A DNA stretch of 64,000 bases from Alistipes ihumii AP11 (GTDB taxonomy: Bacteria > Bacteroidota > Bacteroidia > Bacteroidales > Rikenellaceae): assembly GCF_025144665.1 (NCBI RefSeq), contig NZ_CP102294.1, positions 2,356,001 through 2,420,000 on the forward strand, written 5' to 3'. The translations under genes were made by a program, and so were the position numbers. Numbering within the stretch: the first letter of the stretch is position 1; each line of letters begins with the position of its first letter. Shown here one piece after another: positions 54,219-62,318 of the stretch. The notes beneath the pieces were generated by a model, which was not told the origin of the DNA, did not search any database, and saw only the letters and a program-made list of their open reading frames with translations.

Positions 54219-55133
54219 ATGGAAAGCGATAAGACTCCGTCCGGGGACGGAATGCGGTCCGAGCTGTTGTCCGCTTCCGGCTGGAAGGACTACGAGCTGC
54301 TGGACAGCGGCCGTTTCGAGAAACTCGAGCGTTTCGGACGCTACGTCCTCGCGCGCCCCGAGCCTCAGGCCGTTTGGGACCGCTCGCTCAGCGAGGACGA
54401 GTGGAGGGCACGGGCCGACGCCGTGTTCCGTCGTGACGGCCGCAGCGGCGAGCGAGGCGAGTGGACGCTTCGCGCGGGCATGCCCGACCGTTGGTTTGTG
54501 GAATACGGAGGAGGAATGAGCCTGAAATTCCGCATGGGGCTTACCTCGTTCAAGCATGTGGGGCTTTTCCCCGAGCAGGCCGAGAACTGGGAGTTCATTT
54601 TCCGCGAAGTCCGCCGGCTGGGCGCCGGAGCGCGCGTGCTGAACCTGTTCGCCTATACGGGCGGAGCGTCGCTGGCCGCCCGGGCGGCCGGTGCCGACGT
54701 AACGCACGTCGATTCGGTCAAACCGGTGGTGAGTTGGGCCCGGGAGAATATGGAGGCTTCGGGCATGGACGGAATCCGGTGGATCGTGGAGGATGCGCTG
54801 AAGTTCGTCCGCCGCGAAGCGAGGCGGGGCCGCCGCTACGACGGCATCGTGCTCGATCCGCCGGCTTACGGCCGGGGAGCGGCCGGCGAGAAATGGGTTC
54901 TCGAGGAGCATATCAACGAGATGCTGAGCCTCTGCGGCGAGTTGCTCTCCGCGCGGGGCAGCTTCCTCGTGCTGAACCTTTACTCGATGGGACTCTCCGC
55001 ACTGCTGGCCCGGACGGCGGTCCGGCAGCTCGTCGGCGAGTGCTCTTCGGAGCAGTTCGGCGAGCTCTACTTCTCCGATCCTTTCGGCAAGTCGCTTCCG
55101 CTGGGAGTCTATTACCGGATGTCGAGGCTGTGA
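54219..55133 (+). CDS. Class I SAM-dependent methyltransferase (RlmI-like)
   Basis: 304 residues. Motif I is VLNLFAYTGGASLAARAAGA (about 142-161), the acidic post-I motif follows in HVDSVKPVVSWARENM, and the target-binding loop is LDPPAYGRG. This DPPxY/F pattern is that of RNA cytosine/guanine methyltransferases such as RlmI and RlmK. The N-terminal 100 residues lack a clear PUA domain, unlike RlmI, so the exact target is open. It follows the U32 gene by 181 bp on the same strand; both are probably RNA-modification genes. Confidence 0.88.
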   Translation: MESDKTPSGDGMRSELLSASGWKDYELLDSGRFEKLERFGRYVLARPEPQAVWDRSLSEDEWRARADAVFRRDGRSGERGEWTLRAGMPDRWFVEYGGGMSLKFRMGLTSFKHVGLFPEQAENWEFIFREVRRLGAGARVLNLFAYTGGASLAARAAGADVTHVDSVKPVVSWARENMEASGMDGIRWIVEDALKFVRREARRGRRYDGIVLDPPAYGRGAAGEKWVLEEHINEMLSLCGELLSARGSFLVLNLYSMGLSALLARTAVRQLVGECSSEQFGELYFSDPFGKSLPLGVYYRMSRL

Positions 55134-55450
55134 CGCCCGGTCTTTCGTTTTCCGCGCGGGCTTCGGCTTGCACGCAGGCTTGCGGGTCCGAAACCGGCGG
55201 GAGCGGGACGGCGGAAACCGCGGTGATATGCCGAGAAGGGATGTGCCGGAATGCAGGCGGCCAATCTTGCGACGATTATGTGTTTTATGTACCGACTACG
55301 ACCGGACCTTGTATGTATGCCGTCCGGTTCGGGCGGACCCTGTCCAAACGGAGTCTCGACAGATCGATTCGAAGTCGTGGCAACCGGAACCGACATAGGT
55401 ACTATGGAGTATATAATTAGCGAATCTTGTTTATATTGTCGAAATCGGTT
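55134..55450. other. Intergenic region with dispersed element C
   Basis: 317 bases between the methyltransferase and the GNAT gene. Element copy C occupies 55273-55420 and ends about 30 bases before the GNAT ATG. A TATATTG stretch (55432-55438) resembles a -7 box lacking one T. 55134-55272 shows no gene. Confidence 0.6.
55273..55420 (-). repeat. Dispersed TIR element, copy C
   Basis: 148 bp, the most diverged copy. Ends 55273-55293 (CGATTATGTGTTTTATGTAC...) and 55398-55418 are imperfect inverted repeats; in minus orientation the start ATTATATACTCCATAGTACC matches copy B's start at most positions. The internal pair is CCGGTT with AACCGG here, a different sequence from copies A and B but in a similar place. 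Confidence 0.55.
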
Positions 55451-55918
55451 ATGGGGGGAATGGATCGTCATATAGTGATCCGGGAATACGAGCCGGCCGA
55501 TAAGGAAGCCGTCTTGAGCCTGATCCGGGCCAATACGCCCGAGTATTTCGCGCCGGAGGAGGAGGCCGACCTGAGCCGGTATCTCGACTGCGAGAGGGAG
55601 TGGTTCTACGTCCTGCTTTTCGACGGAAAGATCGTCGGTTGCGGCGGAATCAACCTGGCGGACGAGCGAACGACGGGAAAAATCAGTTGGGATATCCTGC
55701 ATCCCGAGTATCAGGGCCGATCGCTGGGAACCCGGTTGCTCAGGTTCCGGATCGAAAAGCTCGGATCGCTCGGCGGCATCCGGAGGATCACGGTCAGAAC
55801 CTCGCAACTGGCTTTCGGATTCTACCGGAAGCAGGGCTTCGTGCTCAAGGAGGTGAAAAAGGATTATTGGGCCGAGGGATTCGACCTGTATGCCATGGAG
55901 TACGGAGGCTGGAAATGA
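55451..55918 (+). CDS. GNAT family N-acetyltransferase
   Basis: 155 residues. The acetyl-CoA site is HPEYQGRSLGTRLLRFRIE, preceded by YVLLFDGKIVGCGGINL and followed by the TVRTSQLAFGFYRKQGFVL strand-helix motif. These fit a small-molecule or N-terminal acetyltransferase; the substrate is not evident. Start options are ATG 55451 (used), ATG 55460 and a TTG at 55427 in element-proximal sequence. It stands alone, with convergent transporter downstream. Confidence 0.9.
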   Translation: MGGMDRHIVIREYEPADKEAVLSLIRANTPEYFAPEEEADLSRYLDCEREWFYVLLFDGKIVGCGGINLADERTTGKISWDILHPEYQGRSLGTRLLRFRIEKLGSLGGIRRITVRTSQLAFGFYRKQGFVLKEVKKDYWAEGFDLYAMEYGGWK

Positions 55919-56155
55919 CAGTTGCGAATGTCCGTTTTCTTATGTTTCGGCTGGCCGTATCCCTAAAGCTATGTCTCGCCCTTTTTCTTTGCGGGAGGGA
56001 GTTGGCCGTTGCTTTAGGTCCGAGATATGCGGCTGCGGTAGCCGGAACATTCGGAAACACGACTCGCCGGTTTGTGCGGAGATGTCCCTGTGAGTACATT
56101 TATGAGAGAATTTTCCTGTCTGGACCGGGGCCGGAGAACGAGCGTATCGAGGGCT

Positions 56156-57085
56156 TCAGATTTGCTGCTCGGCCTCGCTCCTTCTTTTCTTCCACAGTTG
56201 CCAGCTGTTGATGACGTTCTGCCACACGACGTAGGCGGCCGGGCCGACCGAGGCGATCGGCAGCAGGTAGGTTTGCGCCATCCAGATCGCCAGCACGGTG
56301 TTTTTCTGTCCCAGTCCCTGTGCGCCGGAGATTTTCAGGTCGTATTTGCGTCCGATGCGGCGTCCGATAACGAATTGGCATACGCATGCGACGAGCGAGG
56401 CGCCGGCCAGCAGCAGCTCGTCTCCGTACCGGGAGGAGTCCTGACGGATCAGGAACGAAGTCGTGTTGCCCATGACGATCGTCAGCGATACGGCCCACAG
56501 GTAGAACGAGATCGACTGCCTTTGCCTCAGTGCCCGGTGCGCCCGAGGCCAGAAGCGTTGCAGGGCCAGTGCGGCGACGAACGGCAGGATCAGTAGCGGA
56601 ATCATCTGCCGTCCGATGCGCAGCAGCGAGTCGAAGAGAGGCAGCGAGACCTGCGAGCCGACGAACGAGAAGACGACCGGGGAGATCAGCGCGACGACCA
56701 TGTTGCTCAGCAGGCAGTAGGTCGCCAGCGACGCGACGCTGCCGCCCAGCATGCCCGTTACCACGGCCGCCGACGTGGCGGTCGGGGCCAGCACGCAGAT
56801 GAAAGTGCCCTGAGCCAGCAGCGGGTCGATCGGGGCGAGCGCGAGGTAGAGACCCAGTCCGCCGGCGATCTGGACGAGCAGCAGTCGGACATGGAGCGGA
56901 GCGATGCGCAGCTCGCCGAGCGACAGCTTGCAGTAGGGAACCAGCAGCATCAGGAAAATCAGGTAGGGAGTCAGAAAGGCCAGCGATGCGAAAAACGAGT
57001 GGAAAACGCCGCCGACGATCATGGCGATCGGCAGCATCCAGTTTTTGAACTGTTGCAATACCACATGGTTCAGGTATTCTACCAC
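56156..57085 (-). CDS. Bile acid:sodium symporter (BASS/SBF) family transporter
   Basis: 309 residues with nine to ten membrane helices. Helix pattern FLTPYLIFLMLLVPYCK, then FICVLAPTATSAAVVTGMLGG and YCLLSNMVVALISPVVFSFV match the SBF/BASS core, where the crossing helices bind sodium. Relatives carry bile acids, pantoate, pyruvate or other organic anions. The start is GTG 57085: TTG at 57118 falls inside the -7 box, and AGGAGG (57094-57099) lies 8 bases before the GTG, a Shine-Dalgarno unusual for this phylum. Confidence 0.87.
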   Translation of the reverse strand: MVEYLNHVVLQQFKNWMLPIAMIVGGVFHSFFASLAFLTPYLIFLMLLVPYCKLSLGELRIAPLHVRLLLVQIAGGLGLYLALAPIDPLLAQGTFICVLAPTATSAAVVTGMLGGSVASLATYCLLSNMVVALISPVVFSFVGSQVSLPLFDSLLRIGRQMIPLLILPFVAALALQRFWPRAHRALRQRQSISFYLWAVSLTIVMGNTTSFLIRQDSSRYGDELLLAGASLVACVCQFVIGRRIGRKYDLKISGAQGLGQKNTVLAIWMAQTYLLPIASVGPAAYVVWQNVINSWQLWKKRRSEAEQQI

Positions 57086-57115
57086 TTGTCGGCCCTCCTG
57101 ATGTTTCTGACGGGG

Positions 57116-57146
57116 CAAAGTAACGGAGTTCTCCCGTCAATTCAAA
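57116..57146 (-). promoter_or_regulatory. Promoter of the BASS transporter gene
   Basis: Minus strand TTTG (57143-57146), 19 bases, TTACTTTG (57116-57123). Same -7 variant as at 44050-44057 and 61155-61162. Confidence 0.7.
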
Positions 57147-57221
57147 AGGCTTTCTGAAAATTTCTGCGGACGGCTCCGGACGTATCCGGATCGATTCGCG
57201 GTTGCCGGCACGGTCCGTCTT

Positions 57222-57500
57222 CCGGTTTTTTCGCCGCCGGTCGGCTGTCGCGATTTTAGAAGTTCCTACCGTGGGGACGTGCAAGGACCGGCGTTGTCTC
57301 TCGTTCCCGTGTTCGGCGGGTTGAGGGTCAGAAGGCATCGTTGCGGAAAAGGGAAAGCGGGTTCGTCGGATTTCGGGAGAAATGCGGACCGGTATCGGTT
57401 TTTCTCTGCCGGCCGGCTGTCCCGATTTCGGAAGATGCTGCCGTCGGGGCGTACAAGGACGACGTTATACCTCTTTCCATATCCGACCGTCAGGGGTAGA
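57222..57500. repeat. Diverged direct repeat, two copies 173 bp apart
   Basis: Copy 1 (from 57222) and copy 2 (from 57395) share CGGTTTTT, GCCGGyCGGCTGTCsCGATTT, GAAG, CCGT-GGGG-CGT-CAAGGAC and TCT-T-CC blocks in the same order, with many substitutions. About 70% identity by eye over 90-100 bases; the edge is uncertain. Confidence 0.5.
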
Positions 57501-57583
57501 GGGGTATCATTACAGAGAAAGGGGGGTGGGTTTGCCATGTCTCGGAGGGGAGCGCGGTCCGTCAAATGATGCGGAAAGCCTCG

Positions 57584-57609
57584 GCTACCGGGTCGCGCGA
57601 CCCGGTAGC
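57584..57609. repeat. 26-bp perfect palindrome
   Basis: GCTACCGGGTCGC joined directly to its reverse complement, without loop. No T-run on either side, so not a normal terminator. A dimeric protein site or a cruciform/REP-like element is possible. Confidence 0.75.
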
Positions 57610-57796
57610 TGAGGAAATCCTGTTTCGGGACCTTCGGAATGTTCCTTGCGGGGCGAGAATGGTCTGGCGAATAGGACGACCTGCTGCTTGTCTGTTCCGA
57701 GGAAGATCCCCCGCGACGAAAGGCAGGCCTCGCAGTCGGCGGATCGCCCGATCCGGTCGTTTCGGACGAGCGGAAGGAACGCTTTCCGGAGCGATT

Positions 57797-58567
57797 CTAT
57801 TTCAGGAATCCGTCTATCCCGGCGCCGAACAGCGCGAAGTCGTACCTGACCGGATCGGAAGCGTCGAGCGTCCGGAGCGAGGCGGTGATCTCCTCGACGG
57901 CCTTCCAGTCGTTCTGCTTTCGGGCGAGCAGTCCGAGTGCGCGGCCCATATGGCCCGTATGCACGTCGAGCGGCAGATAGAGCGCTGCCGGGGGAATCGA
58001 CTTCCACAGTCCGAAGTCTACGCCCCGTCCGTCGTCGCGAACCATCCATTTGAGATACATGCACAAACGCTTGCACGAGGCGCCCCGGTCGATCGACGAG
58101 AGGTGCTTCTCGGCTCTCGGGCGGTGATCCGCGCTCCAGAAAGCCGTGCGGAAGCGCGACAGCACGGTCCGCAGGTCGCCCGTTTCGGCGTATTCCCGCT
58201 CGAAATAGCCGCCCAGCGAGCCGTCGCGCAGGCAGATGCCGCGCAAGGCGCCGATAAAATCGATGCAGTCGCCCCCGTTGAATGTTCTGTGGACGAAGTC
58301 GAGCAGCGGCAGCAGCTCGTTCCTCGATGCGTTCATCGTGAAGTCGTAAGGGGAGCGGTCCATCAGCTCCATCAGTTTCCGTCCGTTGCGGACGATCGAG
58401 CGGCGGTTGCCCCAGGCTATCGTCGCGGCGAGGAAGCCGGCGATCTCGATATCCTCCCGGCGCGTGAAGCCGTGCGGGACGGAGATCGGGTCGTCTTCGA
58501 TGAATCCGGGCGTGTCGTAGCGCTCGTACAGCTCGTCGAGCAGCTCGCGGATCGGTTCGGGTATCAT
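57797..58567 (-). CDS. TIGR02757 family protein
   Basis: 256 residues of a family widespread in Bacteroidetes and Spirochaetes, without known biochemical role. Typical parts: ELYERYDTPGFIEDDPISVPHGF at the start, IAGFLAATIAWGNRRSI, and CKRLCMYLKWMVRDDGRGVDFGLW, then PLDVHTGHMGRALGLL and ARYDFALFGAGI-like VRYDFALFGAG near the end. The helical pattern with a conserved Lys-Trp and Asp recalls HhH DNA glycosylases (inference only). Last gene of the coaE-folP-lolD cluster, 19 bp after the ABC gene. Confidence 0.9.
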   Translation of the reverse strand: MIPEPIRELLDELYERYDTPGFIEDDPISVPHGFTRREDIEIAGFLAATIAWGNRRSIVRNGRKLMELMDRSPYDFTMNASRNELLPLLDFVHRTFNGGDCIDFIGALRGICLRDGSLGGYFEREYAETGDLRTVLSRFRTAFWSADHRPRAEKHLSSIDRGASCKRLCMYLKWMVRDDGRGVDFGLWKSIPPAALYLPLDVHTGHMGRALGLLARKQNDWKAVEEITASLRTLDASDPVRYDFALFGAGIDGFLK

Positions 58568-58586
58568 ATCCGGGGAGGGCTTGCCG

Positions 58587-59252
58587 TCAACGGACGATCT
58601 GTCCGTCGACCATTTCGATCTTTCGGTCCGACATGGCGGCCAGCTGTCCGTCGTGCGTCACGATGACGACGGTCTGGCCCAGCGTGTCCCGCAGCGTGAA
58701 GAACAGCCGGTGAATCTCCTCCCTGTTTTTCGTGTCGAGGTTGCCCGACGGCTCGTCGGCCAGCAGCACGGCCGGGGAGTTGATCAGCGCGCGGGCAATG
58801 GCCACCCGCTGCTGCTCGCCTCCCGACAGCTCGGCCGGCTTGTGCGACGAGCGGTGCTCCATACCGAGCATTTCGAGCAGCTCGGCCGCGCGCTTCTCGA
58901 CCTCGCGCCGGTCGCGGCCGCCTATATAACCCGGTATGCAGACGTTTTCCAGCGCCGTGAACTCGGGCAGCAGATGGTGGAACTGGAAAACGAAGCCGAT
59001 TTTCGTATTGCGGAAGCGCGAGAGCTGCCGGTCCGAAAGGGCGTGCACCGCCTCTCCGTCGATCTCGATCTCGCCCGAGTTCGGGCGGCTCAGCGTGCCC
59101 AGAATTTGCAGCAGCGTCGTCTTGCCTGCACCGCTCGGGCCGACGATCGAGACGACCTCGCCCCGTTCGACGAGCAGGTCGATTCCCTTGAGCACTTCGA
59201 GCGTGCCGAAACTCTTGCGTATCTCCTTGGTTCGTATCATGCTATCGGTCAT
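58587..59252 (-). CDS. ABC transporter ATP-binding protein, LolD-like
   Basis: 221-residue ATPase. Walker [13 protein letters not shown] (about 38-49), Q-loop region [18 protein letters not shown], signature [15 protein letters not shown], Walker [14 protein letters not shown] and switch His in [25 protein letters not shown] and EPSGNLDT are typical of LolD/MacB-type exporters, so a lipoprotein-release or permease-linked role is likely. The permease is not in the window. ATG 59252 overlaps folP by 11 bases; ATG 59240 is an alternative without overlap. Confidence 0.9.
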   Translation of the reverse strand: MTDSMIRTKEIRKSFGTLEVLKGIDLLVERGEVVSIVGPSGAGKTTLLQILGTLSRPNSGEIEIDGEAVHALSDRQLSRFRNTKIGFVFQFHHLLPEFTALENVCIPGYIGGRDRREVEKRAAELLEMLGMEHRSSHKPAELSGGEQQRVAIARALINSPAVLLADEPSGNLDTKNREEIHRLFFTLRDTLGQTVVIVTHDGQLAAMSDRKIEMVDGQIVR

Positions 59253-60081
59253 TGGATTGTTCGTACCGTTCGTACAGCGCGACGATTTGCGCCGCCTCGC
59301 GCGTGTCGTGCACGCGCAGGATCGATGCGCCCTGACGCAGGCATTCCCAGTGCAGCGCCGTCGTGCCTGCGAGGGCGTCGTCCGGCGTCGTGTCGAGCGT
59401 CTTGTATATCATCGACTTGCGGGATATGCCGGCCAGAACCGGATAGCCCAGTTCGCCCAGCCGGTGCATTTCGCCCAGCAGGCGGAAGTTCTGCTCCACG
59501 GTTTTCGAAAAGCCGAAGCCCGGGTCGAGCACGATCTGCGTCACGCCCTCGCCGCGCAGCCAGCCGATCTTTTCGACGAAGTAGGCGAGCACTTCCCCGG
59601 TCAGATCGTCGTAGCGGGTCATCGTCTGCATCGTCTGCGGCGTGCCGCGCATGTGCATCGCGATCAGCGGGACGCCGTGCCTCGCCGCGACGGCGGCGAT
59701 CGCCGGGTCCGCCGTTCCGGCCGTTATGTCGTTGACTATGCACGGCCCGAAGCGTTCGATCGCGCCTTCGGCTACTTCGGAACGGAACGTATCGATCGAT
59801 ACGGGCGTGTCGGGACATCGGCGGCGGATCGTTTCCAATGCGAGCGTGACGCGGCGCAGTTCCTCGTCGGGCGTCACGTCGTCGGCGCCCGGCCGGGACG
59901 AATAGCCGCCCACGTCGAGAATGGCCGCGCCGTCGGCGACTGCCCGCTCCGCCCTGCGCGCGACATCGTCGGCCCGGGGCGTGCGGCTGCCCTCGTAGAA
60001 TGAGTCGGGCGTCGCGTTGATGATCGTCATTACGACGGGACGGCTCAGGTCGATGCTATGTTTTCCTACGGTCAGTTTCAT
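59242..60081 (-). CDS. folP: Dihydropteroate synthase
   Basis: Condenses p-aminobenzoate with hydroxymethyl-dihydropterin diphosphate in folate synthesis; sulfonamide target. 279-residue TIM barrel: [51 protein letters not shown], and [16 protein letters not shown], then [10 protein letters not shown]. The loop is [10 protein letters not shown] where E. coli has DVGGESTRPG. Near the 3' end it runs into the ABC gene start. 57 bp after coaE. Confidence 0.97.
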   Translation of the reverse strand: MKLTVGKHSIDLSRPVVMTIINATPDSFYEGSRTPRADDVARRAERAVADGAAILDVGGYSSRPGADDVTPDEELRRVTLALETIRRRCPDTPVSIDTFRSEVAEGAIERFGPCIVNDITAGTADPAIAAVAARHGVPLIAMHMRGTPQTMQTMTRYDDLTGEVLAYFVEKIGWLRGEGVTQIVLDPGFGFSKTVEQNFRLLGEMHRLGELGYPVLAGISRKSMIYKTLDTTPDDALAGTTALHWECLRQGASILRVHDTREAAQIVALYERYEQSNDR

Positions 60082-60138
60082 AAGGTGCTTTCGTTAGTTT
60101 CGGGACCGCTCTCTGCGGGCGGGTGCCGGGGCGTTTAG

Positions 60139-60723
60139 TCAGCGCAGCCGGCAGAATATCCCGTGCAGTTCCAGAATTTTCGGCAGGACGGGTTCCTCGT
60201 CGCCGGAGCGGATCACGTAATCGGCGCGGGCGATCCGTTCGGCCTCGTCGATCTGGGCGGCCATGCGCGCGCGGACCGCTTCCGGGACGACGCCGTCGCG
60301 CAGGCAGGTACGGCGGATCCGCTCGGACTCGGGAGCCGTGACCGTCACGACCTTGTCCATCTGCTGGTAAGCGCCGCTCTCGAACAGAATAGCGGCCTCC
60401 TCGATTACGTAGGGCCCTTGCTGGCGTTCGGCCCAGCGGGCGAAGTCCTCGGCTACGGCAGGGTGTACGACGGCATTGAGGCGCTCGCGCAGCGTCCCGT
60501 CCGAGAAAATGCGTCCGGCCACGTATTTCCGGTTCAGTCCGTCGGCGTCGTACGCTCCGTCGCCGAACAACCCGCTTACAGCGGCTTTCAGGGCGACGTC
60601 CTCGTTCATCAGCCGGCGCGCCCGGGAGTCGGAGTCGTAGACGGGTACGCCCAACTGCGCGAATGCGCGGCACACGGTGCTTTTCCCGCTGCCTATCCCT
60701 CCGGTTATGCCGATCTTAATCAT
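60139..60723 (-). CDS. coaE: Dephospho-CoA kinase
   Basis: Final step of CoA synthesis, ATP-dependent phosphorylation of dephospho-CoA. 194 residues: P-loop ITGGIGSGKSTVCRAF, then VYDSDSRARRLM, the lid region FSDGTLRERLNAVVHP and YVIEEAAILFESG. It overlaps the upstream YbbR-like gene by 8 bases, so the pair is translationally coupled. Size and motifs are normal for the family. Confidence 0.97.
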   Translation of the reverse strand: MIKIGITGGIGSGKSTVCRAFAQLGVPVYDSDSRARRLMNEDVALKAAVSGLFGDGAYDADGLNRKYVAGRIFSDGTLRERLNAVVHPAVAEDFARWAERQQGPYVIEEAAILFESGAYQQMDKVVTVTAPESERIRRTCLRDGVVPEAVRARMAAQIDEAERIARADYVIRSGDEEPVLPKILELHGIFCRLR

Positions 60724-61132
60724 GCTCTTGCTGAGGAAATTCGATCTCGACGGGCGACTCGACCGAAAGGATTTTCAGGTCGGATATGTGGGAGGAGATG
60801 ATGTTCTGAAGCGTGAAGGGCGCGATGTCGTAAACGCCGGCCTGACGCGCCGACGGCGTGACGGCCACATTGTCCGACGAGATATCCACGCCGTTGCGCC
60901 GGGGCGCGATCTTGTGCTTGAGAATCTGATAGCCTACCCCTTCGACGTTGCATCGGACCGAGTAGAGCGTACTGTCGATGCGGACCGGAATTTGGATGTC
61001 CGTCGTGTAGACATAGCTGAGCTTGGTGATATACCACAGGCAAAGCGATAGGGCCAGCAGCATGAAGAAGACCGGGTTGCTGAGTCTCCGGACCGTCACC
61101 TTGACGTACAGCTTGAATTTATGCAGACGCAT
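60716..61132 (-). CDS. YbbR-like domain protein, small
   Basis: 138 residues. One N-terminal membrane helix (about 19-40, NPVFFMLLALSLCLWYITKL) anchors a periplasmic beta domain with TTDIQIPVRIDS, YSVRCNVEGVGYQIL and VESPVEIEFPQQEHD. Placement just before coaE matches YbbR/CdaR-like genes in Bacteroidetes, but this protein has only about one repeat and the family call is moderate. No DAC cyclase is adjacent, so a link to c-di-AMP cannot be claimed. Confidence 0.75.
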   Translation of the reverse strand: MRLHKFKLYVKVTVRRLSNPVFFMLLALSLCLWYITKLSYVYTTDIQIPVRIDSTLYSVRCNVEGVGYQILKHKIAPRRNGVDISSDNVAVTPSARQAGVYDIAPFTLQNIISSHISDLKILSVESPVEIEFPQQEHD

Positions 61133-61154
61133 ATCTTTCCCGAGATAGTTTCAT

Positions 61155-61162
61155 GCAAAGTA
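61155..61162 (-). promoter_or_regulatory. -7 box of the YbbR-like gene and its operon
   Basis: Minus strand TTACTTTG, one mismatch from consensus, 22 bases before the ATG at 61132. The nearest TTTG (61177-61180) is at 14 bases, too near. Confidence 0.45.
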
Positions 61163-61439
61163 AAGGATTTTTTTCATCAAAACGAAAATACGGGCAGGGA
61201 AGTGCCGGAGCCGACCGGAGCGTCCTTCGCGTGCCGGATATTTCCTGTTTGTTCGACCGGGAGAAATATCCGGTTGTGTACGGTACTTGCGGCAGGACGA
61301 CGGATTCTCGGACTTTGCCGTTACGGACATGCCGGTCGGAAACGAGGAGGTCTCCTCGGCGGTCCGGTCGCTCCGGCGGTTTCCCGTTTCCCGGGTGTTC
61401 GGGGAGACGGTTCGGTATGGAGAGAAATATATGGGAATG

Positions 61440-61473
61440 AAAAGCGCGGCAAGTCTCCAAAGACCTGCCGCGC
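61440..61473 (-). terminator. Intrinsic terminator of the OmpH-like gene
   Basis: Stem GCGCGGCA (61444-61451) with TGCCGCGC (61466-61473) and inner stem GTCT/AGAC separated by one mismatch, loop of four. On the minus strand TTTT follows. Confidence 0.8.
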
Positions 61474-61541
61474 GCAGAATGGTTCGGACCGGCAGCGGAC
61501 GGTCCCTTTCGGTTCGGACCCTCCGCAGGGAACCGTAGCCG

Positions 61542-62168
61542 CTACTTGCCCGTTACGCTTTTGGGCGTTTCCTCGGGCTTTTCGGCCGCGTACTTTTTGT
61601 TGAGTCCCTCGAGGATGATCTGAGTCAGATCCAGCGACGGATCGGCGTTCAGCACCGGGCCCGTCGTGCTCGAGCTGAGGATCATCTTGTAGCGGTAGTC
61701 GCTGTTGAACTCTTTGAGGTACTCGGTAATGCTGTAATGGATACGGTTCAGCATCACCTGTTCTTCCTCGGCCAGTTCGGACATCACTTGGTCGCGGTGC
61801 TGCATGAAGCTCTGCTGTTTCTTGTTCAGATTCTCCTCGATCGACTGGGCCTGAGAGCGGGTTACCAGCCCTTTCTGTATCTTGTCCTGATAGTCGCGCA
61901 CGTCGTTCTCGAGACTGCGGCCCTTGGAAGTCAGCTCCGTATCGGCCTTTTTGGCCTTCTGCTCGTAGGCGGCCCTCAGGTCGATGTACATGTCGTATCG
62001 GCTGACGAGCGAGTCGATGTTGAAATAGGCTATGTCTCCGCCCGCTGCGACGGCCGATTGGCTGCTGTCGGCTCCGGTTACGGCCCCGCCTGCCGTCGAG
62101 GCGCTGTTTTTGTTGTTGCAGGCAGCCAGAAGAAGTGCGGCTGATACGGCGATCAAGATTCTTTTCAT
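61542..62168 (-). CDS. OmpH/Skp family lipoprotein
   Basis: Periplasmic chaperone-like protein, 208 residues. A lipoprotein signal ends with lipobox LAAC (Cys17), so it is membrane-attached, unlike E. coli Skp. A Ser/Ala/Gly-rich linker follows, then IAYFNIDSLVSRYDMY and a long coiled coil (about 60-140: AYEQKAKKADTELTSKGRSL, QSIEENLNKKQQSFMQHR) as in the Skp tentacles, and a C-terminal YKMILSSSTTGPVLNADPSL strand region. It probably holds outer-membrane proteins during transit. Terminator at 61440-61473, -7 box at 62261. Confidence 0.92.
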   Translation of the reverse strand: MKRILIAVSAALLLAACNNKNSASTAGGAVTGADSSQSAVAAGGDIAYFNIDSLVSRYDMYIDLRAAYEQKAKKADTELTSKGRSLENDVRDYQDKIQKGLVTRSQAQSIEENLNKKQQSFMQHRDQVMSELAEEEQVMLNRIHYSITEYLKEFNSDYRYKMILSSSTTGPVLNADPSLDLTQIILEGLNKKYAAEKPEETPKSVTGK

Positions 62169-62260
62169 GTTCGGTTGTTGTGGTTTGTTGAAATCTCCGG
62201 GACGCCGCCGTTTCCGCTGCCGAAAGGCCGGCGCACGGCCGTTCCCGGTTTATTGTTGTG

Positions 62261-62268
62261 CAAATATA
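62261..62268 (-). promoter_or_regulatory. -7 box of the OmpH-like gene
   Basis: Minus strand TATATTTG, 92 bases upstream of the ATG at 62168. It stands 22 bases from the divergent ruvA box. Confidence 0.5.
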
Positions 62269-62290
62269 TAAATATTTCCTTTTGTTTGAC

Positions 62291-62298
62291 TAATTTTG
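62291..62298 (+). promoter_or_regulatory. -7 box of ruvA
   Basis: TAATTTTG, 20 bases before the ATG at 62319. No TTTG at 19-21 bases. Confidence 0.55.
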
Positions 62299-62318
62299 CC
62301 TTAAAATAGGAAAGGATT

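Larger units (their letters stand above)
57086..57796. other. Long intergenic region with palindrome and diverged direct repeat
   Basis: 711 bases between the BASS transporter start and the end of the TIGR02757 gene. It holds the transporter promoter (57116-57146), two diverged copies of a segment of roughly 100 bp spaced 173 bp apart (57222-57330 and 57395-57500) and a 26-bp perfect palindrome (57584-57609). No credible gene. 57610-57796 has no signal I can support. Confidence 0.65.
61133..61541. other. Intergenic region between the YbbR-like and OmpH-like genes
   Basis: 409 bases. Contains a -7 box for the YbbR-like gene (61155-61162) and the terminator of the OmpH-like gene (61440-61473). 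The middle part 61190-61430 has no supported feature. Confidence 0.6.
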
